Assembly (NCBI GenBank): GCA_014706295.1
Contig: JACSVZ010000010.1
Location: 19,124,501 to 19,188,500 of the forward strand
Direction of reading: 5' to 3'
Length of the DNA: 64,000 bases
Source of the DNA: Lycocorax pyrrhopterus obiensis
Lineage: Eukaryota; Chordata; Aves; Passeriformes; Paradisaeidae
A program made the position numbers and the translations under genes. Below are positions 58,859 through 64,000 of this stretch, piece by piece. Within the stretch, counting starts at the first letter, position 1. Every line of letters begins with the position of its first letter. The notes under the pieces are model-generated. The model searched no databases, was not told the origin of the DNA, and saw only the letters and a program-made list of their open reading frames with translations.

Positions 58859-60451
58859 GGGGATGCTGTCGCCATGGAGACGCTGCCACGGGGAGCCATG
58901 GGCTCCGGTGTTTTCCTGGCGCACGAGGATGCCGGGATGCGGCTGTCGGGAACGCAGCTATCCGGGGTTCCCACTGGGAAAGCCCCTGCCCGGGCTCTCC
59001 CGGGGTGTCTGATCCCAAACCTGTGTCCCGCAGCCCCCGGGCGCTGCCGGGAGTCCCCAGCCCGGTCCCCGTGTCCTGCAGGGTGGGACCTGGGGGTCAG
59101 CAGCAGCCTCGTGCTCGCTGTTTAAGGGTCCCGGGGGGGCTGGGGTCAGGTCAGGGCTTCTCCGCACTCTCCCCGGGATGCTCCAGCTCCACCTTTGAGG
59201 CCCTGCCAGCCACTGGTCGGGGTTCTCCTTCTTTTCCCCTCAGCTTTGCAGCCGGGAGTGAAGCCCTGCCCTCACCCTGAGGGGAGCCCAGAGGTGGAGG
59301 CACAGCCAGCCTGGAACGACAGAAAGGAGAAAGGGACAAAGCTCTGGAAGAGGAGCCCGTGGCAGCCCGGCCTTCCCTTGCCCGCAGCCACCGAGGGCGA
59401 GTCCTGATTTGGGTTAAGTTAATGAGCGATGATTTCATTGCGGCATCTCCAGCCTGTCTTTAACTGTCCCAGCCTCTGCAGCAGCTGGAGAATCTCGCAG
59501 CCCCGGGGTGCAGGGTGCTGTGTCCAGGGCTGGCCCGTGTCTGCGTTTGCAGCCACAGAAGCAGCACCGCCTGTCCCCAAGGCTGGCACTGGTGGCACTG
59601 GTACATCTGGGTGCTAAAAAAGGGCTGTGGTGACGCTGCCGCCGTGAGCAACCTGCCGTGGGCACAGCTCCCTGGGGCTCCCTGGAGGTCCCGAGACAGC
59701 CTCCTTGGGGAACAGGATTTCCTCCTAAGACATTACCTGGGAAAATCAGGGTTTGCCCAAAGTTACAGCCCCGTGGGAGCCACGGTTCCTGTGCCTCTGG
59801 AGAGGGAAGGGCAGTGTGTGCTGGCAGAAGGCTGGGAAGCAGGAGCTGGAATGGGGAATAGCTGGGAAAAGTTGATTCTGGATTACTACAGGACAGGGAA
59901 CAGGTTGTTCTGCTCTCCTCCTGCAGCTGCCTCCAGCCCTGCTGTGGAGGTGAGGTGCTGCTCAGAACGTTCCCCCACAGCAAAGGGGGAGCCCCCAGAG
60001 TGGGCTGAATCCTCACTGGGTTTTAGTTTGTCCCTGGCACCCTGTGGCATTCCGGCTTTCCCTGTCCCTTCCCCCGGCAGGTGCAGGCTGGGTCTGGGGG
60101 TGTTCCCCACTCTTCCACCTCTGTGCTCGTGTTCCCGTGGCTGCTTTTCCACGTTGCGCCTGCCGAGGGTTGACTTCCCCCTTCCAGCCTTGCTGTGCCC
60201 TGTGGGTCCTGCAGGTTTCCTGGGATGTCCGTCCCCTGGGCCTCCGGGGTGCCCCAACACTGCAGAGCTGCCAAAGCTGCTTTAGGGGCAGGGATTTTAT
60301 TGTGTCTGGCAGGTTCTGGAGAGCCCCAGTGCAGCCCCAAGCTTGGCTTCTAGGAGTCAAATGGGGCAGATGTGTAACCTGCTGGAAGTCTCTGTGGGGC
60401 TGGGGGAGCCCTGATCCAAAAAACAGGCTGGGAGAGCTGGGGGTGCTCACA

Positions 60452-60816
60452 TGGTGAGGAGAAGGCTCCAGAGAGACCTGAGAGCCCCTGCCAAGGCCTA
60501 AAGGGGCTCCAGGAGAGCTGGAGACGGACTGGGGACAAGGGATGGAGGGACAGGACACAGGGAATGGCTTCCCACTGCCAGAGGACAGGGATGGATGGGA
60601 TATTGGGAAGGAATTGTTCCCTGTGAGGGTGGGCAGGCCCTGTCACAGGGTGCCCAGAGAAGCTGTGGCTGCCCCTGGATCCCTGGCAGTGTCCAAGGCC
60701 AGGTTGGATGGGGCTTGGAGCACCCTGGGACAGTGGAAGGTGTCCCTGTTAATGGCAGGAGCTGGAATGGGATGAGCTTTAAGGTCTTCTATCCCAGCCA
60801 TTCTGGGATCCTATGA
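60452..60816 (+). mobile_element. CR1 LINE 3' fragment
   Basis: A longer CR1 piece with 'aaaggggctccaggagagct', 'ggcttcccactgccagagga', 'gggatattgggaaggaattg', 'ctgtcacagggtgcccagag' and the terminal 'ccattctgggatcctatg'. It is 5'-truncated. A T-rich sequence and a minus-strand AATAAA (complement about 60887-60892) follow. Confidence 0.92.
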
Positions 60817-61239
60817 AAAGCTGCAATTGTTCGGTGTTTTTGGCAAAAGCTGTTGAGTTAAATCACGCTGAGCTGCTGCAGGAACGCTTTTATTGACATG
60901 AAGAGGGGTTGGGTTTAAGCCCAGTCTCAGTTCGGGTGGAGATGGGAGGCTGCTCTTACTGGGCGAAAGCCTGCGAGTGTTGCACGAATTCACTGCAGGT
61001 GTTCGAGGCAGCTCGTGGTTCTGGGTTGGAAGCCAAAGCTTCCATGGAAAAACTGGGATTTACAGCGTGAGTTCCTCCCTGAGCTGCCCCTCGGGAGCAG
61101 CAGCACTGACGTGGGTCCCTCATCTCTTCCCGGAGCTCAGCTCGGGCCGTGCGAGCGCTGCAGCTCCTCAGCAGCGAGGCACCGCTGCCATCTGCTGTCC
61201 CCGGACCGCGGTGTCACCCCGGCCTGCGGGGCTGCCCCT

Positions 61240-61325
61240 GGCACGGCCCCGGCACGGCCCCGGCACGGCCCTGGCACGGCCCTGGCACGGCCCCGGCACG
61301 GCCCTGGCACGGCCCCGGGCACGGC
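61240..61325. repeat. 11-bp tandem repeat (GGCACGGCCCC)
   Basis: About eight copies of ggcacggcccc / ggcacggccct, just upstream of a CR1 fragment. Confidence 0.92.
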
Positions 61326-61393
61326 GACACAGCCAAGGGGCTCCGCCGTCCCCAGGGAGCGCTCTCGGTGTCGCAGAACCGGGAGCACGGGGC

Positions 61394-61776
61394 TGGGAAA
61401 GGGGCTCAGCGTGGAGAAAAGGAGGCTCAGGAGGGACCTTGTGGCTCTGCACAACTCCCTGACAGGAGGGGGCAGCTGGGGAGGGTCGGGCTCTGCTCCC
61501 AGGGAACAGGGACAGGAGGAGAGGGAACGGCCTCAAGTTTCCTCAGGGGAAGGCTCAGGTTGGACATCAGGAGGAATTTCTTCATGGAAAGAGTGGTCAG
61601 GCCTTGGCAGGGGCTGCCCAGGGAGGTTTGGAGCCCCCATCCCTGGAGGTGTCCAAGGAAGGGCTGGAGGTGGCACTCAGTGCTCTGGGCTGGGGACAAG
61701 GTGGGCATCGGGCACAGCTGGGACTCGGTGGTCTCGGAGCTCTTTTCCCGCCTCAGTGATTCCGTGGGAATCCCAG
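61394..61776 (+). mobile_element. CR1 LINE 3' fragment (second subfamily)
   Basis: It has the words of a different CR1 subfamily: 'ggaggctcaggagggacctt', 'gttggacatcaggaggaatt', 'tcttcatggaaagagtggtc', 'ccatccctggaggtgtccaa' and the end 'cctcagtgattccgtggga'. A short piece resembling another CR1 end ('actggtttgggttggaaaag') follows to about 61803. Confidence 0.9.
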
Positions 61777-62234
61777 ACTGGTTTGGGTTGGAAAAGCCCA
61801 TCCCCTGCCCCCCCTGCCCCGAGCAGTGCCCCCAGGCTCAGAGCTGGTGAGGCCAGGTAGGGTTTATCTGCTCCCCCCGGACTCAGGAAATGTTCCCCAT
61901 TTCTGTCCCCTGGCACCCCCCACCAGCCCTGACACGGCCGAGCCCCCCCTGCCCCGCCCCAGGGCCCTGGCGTCCCTCCAGGAGAATTCCAGGGTCCCTT
62001 CCCGCCTGGATGCGTGAGGGGAATGGAAGGAGCGAGCAGAAGGATGTGAGGGACACACCGGGAGCGGGGGTGGGACACGGGCACGGAGGGGCTGGGAAGG
62101 GGCCGAGGACCGGGGAGAGGCTCCGGTGCGGAACAGAGCGGCTGCAATCGGCCGGGGGTGGCAACAAGGAGATCAATTGCTGCACTTCACGATCCAGATA
62201 CAGGAAGTGCAATGGCCCACGGTTCTGGTATTAT

Positions 62235-64000
62235 TTTTCCATGATTCCCCAGTTTATTATTTGTACTTCCACTGATCTGAACCCTCTCCTTCTCTGCTTG
62301 CTAATTAAAAGGTGATAACTTCACTGTGGAGCTTTGGAACAGGGAGACAGGGAGATGTTCCAAGTTCAGTGTCTGCACAAAGACTGAGGGAGGGAGAAGA
62401 GTTCTCCTTTCTTTGGAGAACACAACCCACAGCAAAGTGAAGGGCAAGTAAAACTCCAGACGTGGTCACTGTACCGACGAGGAATAATTCAACAAACTCT
62501 CCAAGCAGCCCAGGAGTTGATTGGATTAAAAAAAGTGTATTGGATGCCCAATACAAAATAATAAACATGAAGTTATTAAAAAAAGCCATAGAGGATACAG
62601 CAAATACTACAGAAAAGCAAAAAAATTGTACAGAAAGGTCGACATCTACAGCAGTCCTTGAAATCCTTCTACGTGAGAGTCATAAAACAATGTACAGGTT
62701 TGGTTTGTTCCTTTTCCCCAAATGTCCGAGGGAAGCTGTCACTGCACAGCTGGACTATGACACTACGAGGATACACAATGTTCCAAAGGTAAAGTCACAG
62801 GAGATGTAAGAAAACGTAGCATTAAAATGTGAAAAAGTGCAATACAGATTGTACACTGAATCGAATAAATGTTTTTTTCTTTTTTTTTCTTTTTTTTTTT
62901 CAGTTTAACCTTAAAAAACCAACTTTGAACAGTTGTTTTATCATTAAAAATATTCCCCCTCCCCAAATTCAATGACAATATTAACATTCATGGTGTTCTA
63001 CATCAGGAATATTCACAAAGGCCCCCAGCTGGGAATACTGTGTGTGTGGGATGGCATTTCTTTGGGTACAGGTAAAAAATAGGCAAAGGAAAAGGTCCAC
63101 ACCCTCCTTGCAGGCCAGGCGTGGATTTTATTCTTTAAATACATGTTCTGTAGCTTATTTTGCCCTGAATGGTACTGATTAAAAGTCCAAAGGTTAATTA
63201 TCCAGGTGGCCCATGGTGCTCCAATTTATTTAATTCCCTCCCCTCCCTCGATAATAAATAAATGCAGGAAATGGCCCAGAAATGACAACACAGAGCCCAG
63301 GAAAAGAAAGGAAGTGACCCCACCCCAAATCCCTGCTCTCCCCGGGGGTTCCGTGGCTCTCCCTTCTCCCAGTGCCAGGACCGGGAGCTTCAGCTCCAGT
63401 TCAGGGGACAACGGGAAGCAAAGGAAGCAAAGTCCTTTTTGCCATTCCAGTGGAAACGGCAGCATTTCCCCGGCAGAGGCACAGAGGGGCCTGAGCTTCC
63501 CAGATCCCAAATCCCAGCCCCTGAACCGTCAGAAGTTTGGGATTCCTTTTATCCTGGAACTGAAATTGCACAGGAGTTCACTGGCAGCTGATTTTTCTTA
63601 TTTTACGGAACTCCAGCCCCTTCCTTTGATGCAGAGAAGGGCAGAGCCAGCACCCAGAGAGAGAAGGAAAACCCCTCTTCCCTCCCCTCCAGAGCTCCCG
63701 TTCCCTCTGCTCCCTTCCCGGCCGGGCCTGGGCCCAGCGCCCGAGGCACCAACACCGGGTTTATTTTCACGTGGTTTCCAAAGTGTAAAAAACCCACATT
63801 TTGGCCTTGTTTTGTGTCCGAAGAATCCTTCAGAGCAGGATTCCCGTTGGGATGGCCGGGGACGGGGCCCCTGCTGCAGGACCCTGTGGGCACTCAGTGC
63901 TCTCCAGGCAGGAACTGGGGTGCTGGGAATGGGAAGATCCTGAAGTTCTCTGAGCCTGGGGGGCTCAGCCCCAGCCCTGCAGCCTGGCTGAGCTCCCACT
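62235..64000 (-). other. Candidate 3' UTR of a convergent minus-strand gene (NEO1 by synteny)
   Basis: From about 62.24 kb the sequence changes from GC-rich to AT-rich (clearest at 62235-63260) with no CR1 or LTR hallmark. Read on the minus strand it has long A/T runs, scattered TGTA words and a canonical AATAAA (complement 62253-62258) at its 3' side, as expected of a vertebrate 3' UTR. In mammals NEO1 lies convergent to HCN4 with its 3' end roughly 15 kb away; about 10 kb in a compact bird genome fits. No NEO1 coding exon is visible in the window, so both the UTR call and the gene name are inference. Confidence 0.35.
62253..62258 (-). promoter_or_regulatory. Candidate minus-strand AATAAA poly(A) signal
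   Basis: The + strand reads TTTATT here (agtttattattt), at the edge of the AT-rich block that would be its 3' UTR. It is a single hexamer and so weak on its own. Confidence 0.35.

Larger units (their letters stand above)
52636..62234. other. Intergenic GC-rich region, no gene supported
   Basis: Downstream of the HCN4 3' end the sequence is mostly unique and GC-rich. CpG-dense stretches lie at about 54540-54850, 56280-56660 and 58400-58800. The long open frames on both strands here (for example minus-strand frames at 54294-55364 and 57536-58924) are low-complexity Pro/Ser/Arg/Gly products of GC-rich composition, with no recognisable domain. Two CR1 fragments and short tandem repeats sit at 58.8-61.8 kb. 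I see no promoter, exon or RNA gene that can be supported. Confidence 0.6.

Noticed and set aside
54294..58924. Long minus-strand frames (356 and 462 codons) in the intergenic region
   Set aside because: Pro/Ser/Gly/Arg-rich products of GC-rich DNA; one crosses a GGAT microsatellite. They show no domain, splice structure or plausible start.
62462..62809. A 115-codon + strand frame in the AT-rich block at the right end
   Set aside because: No recognisable domain, and the composition and opposite-strand poly(A) signal favour untranslated sequence.

Overview
The window is vertebrate, almost certainly avian, and I infer a songbird or close relative. It is GC-rich and full of minisatellites, as bird microchromosomes often are. 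It carries CR1 LINE 3' ends with the terminal octamer-like repeat typical of birds, plus scattered LTR remnants. There is no sign of bacterial gene organisation. Nearly all long open frames come from stop-free tandem repeats or GC-rich DNA and are not genes.

The one gene I can establish is the 3' part of HCN4, the hyperpolarisation-activated, cyclic-nucleotide-gated pacemaker channel, on the + strand. Six coding exons join in frame: 14841-15002, 23704-23922, 34065-34211, 35325-35565, 37571-37735 and 48410-49989. They have GT/AG boundaries and the usual HCN exon sizes (162, 219, 147, 241 and 165 bp, then a long last exon). Together they encode 837 residues from the S4-S5 linker to the stop codon: S5, pore, S6, C-linker, cyclic-nucleotide-binding domain and the long HCN4-type tail ending in Ser-Asn-Leu. 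The exons for the N-terminus and S1-S4 are not visible and should lie upstream of base 1. A 3' UTR of about 2.6 kb follows, ending at twin poly(A) signals near 52.6 kb.

Region by region: 1-14840 is the 3' part of intron 2, dominated by six unrelated minisatellite arrays and two antisense LTR-like segments. Intron 3 (15003-23703) has further arrays and another LTR-like segment. Intron 4 (23923-34064) opens with an array against the pore-exon donor and holds a short interstitial telomeric tract. Introns 5 and 6 are short. Intron 7 (37736-48409) has two CR1 pieces, an LTR-like segment, a CCCAT-rich satellite and AT-rich islands that could be regulatory. From 52.6 to 62.2 kb is apparently intergenic, GC-rich DNA with two CR1 fragments. 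From 62.2 kb to the end the sequence becomes AT-rich and resembles the 3' UTR of a convergent minus-strand gene; NEO1 is the candidate from vertebrate synteny, but I see no coding exon to prove it.

I did not find a new multi-gene system. The most unusual content is the density and structure of the intronic repeats, the telomeric tract, the CAG/polyQ expansion in the HCN4 tail and a substitution next to the selectivity filter.
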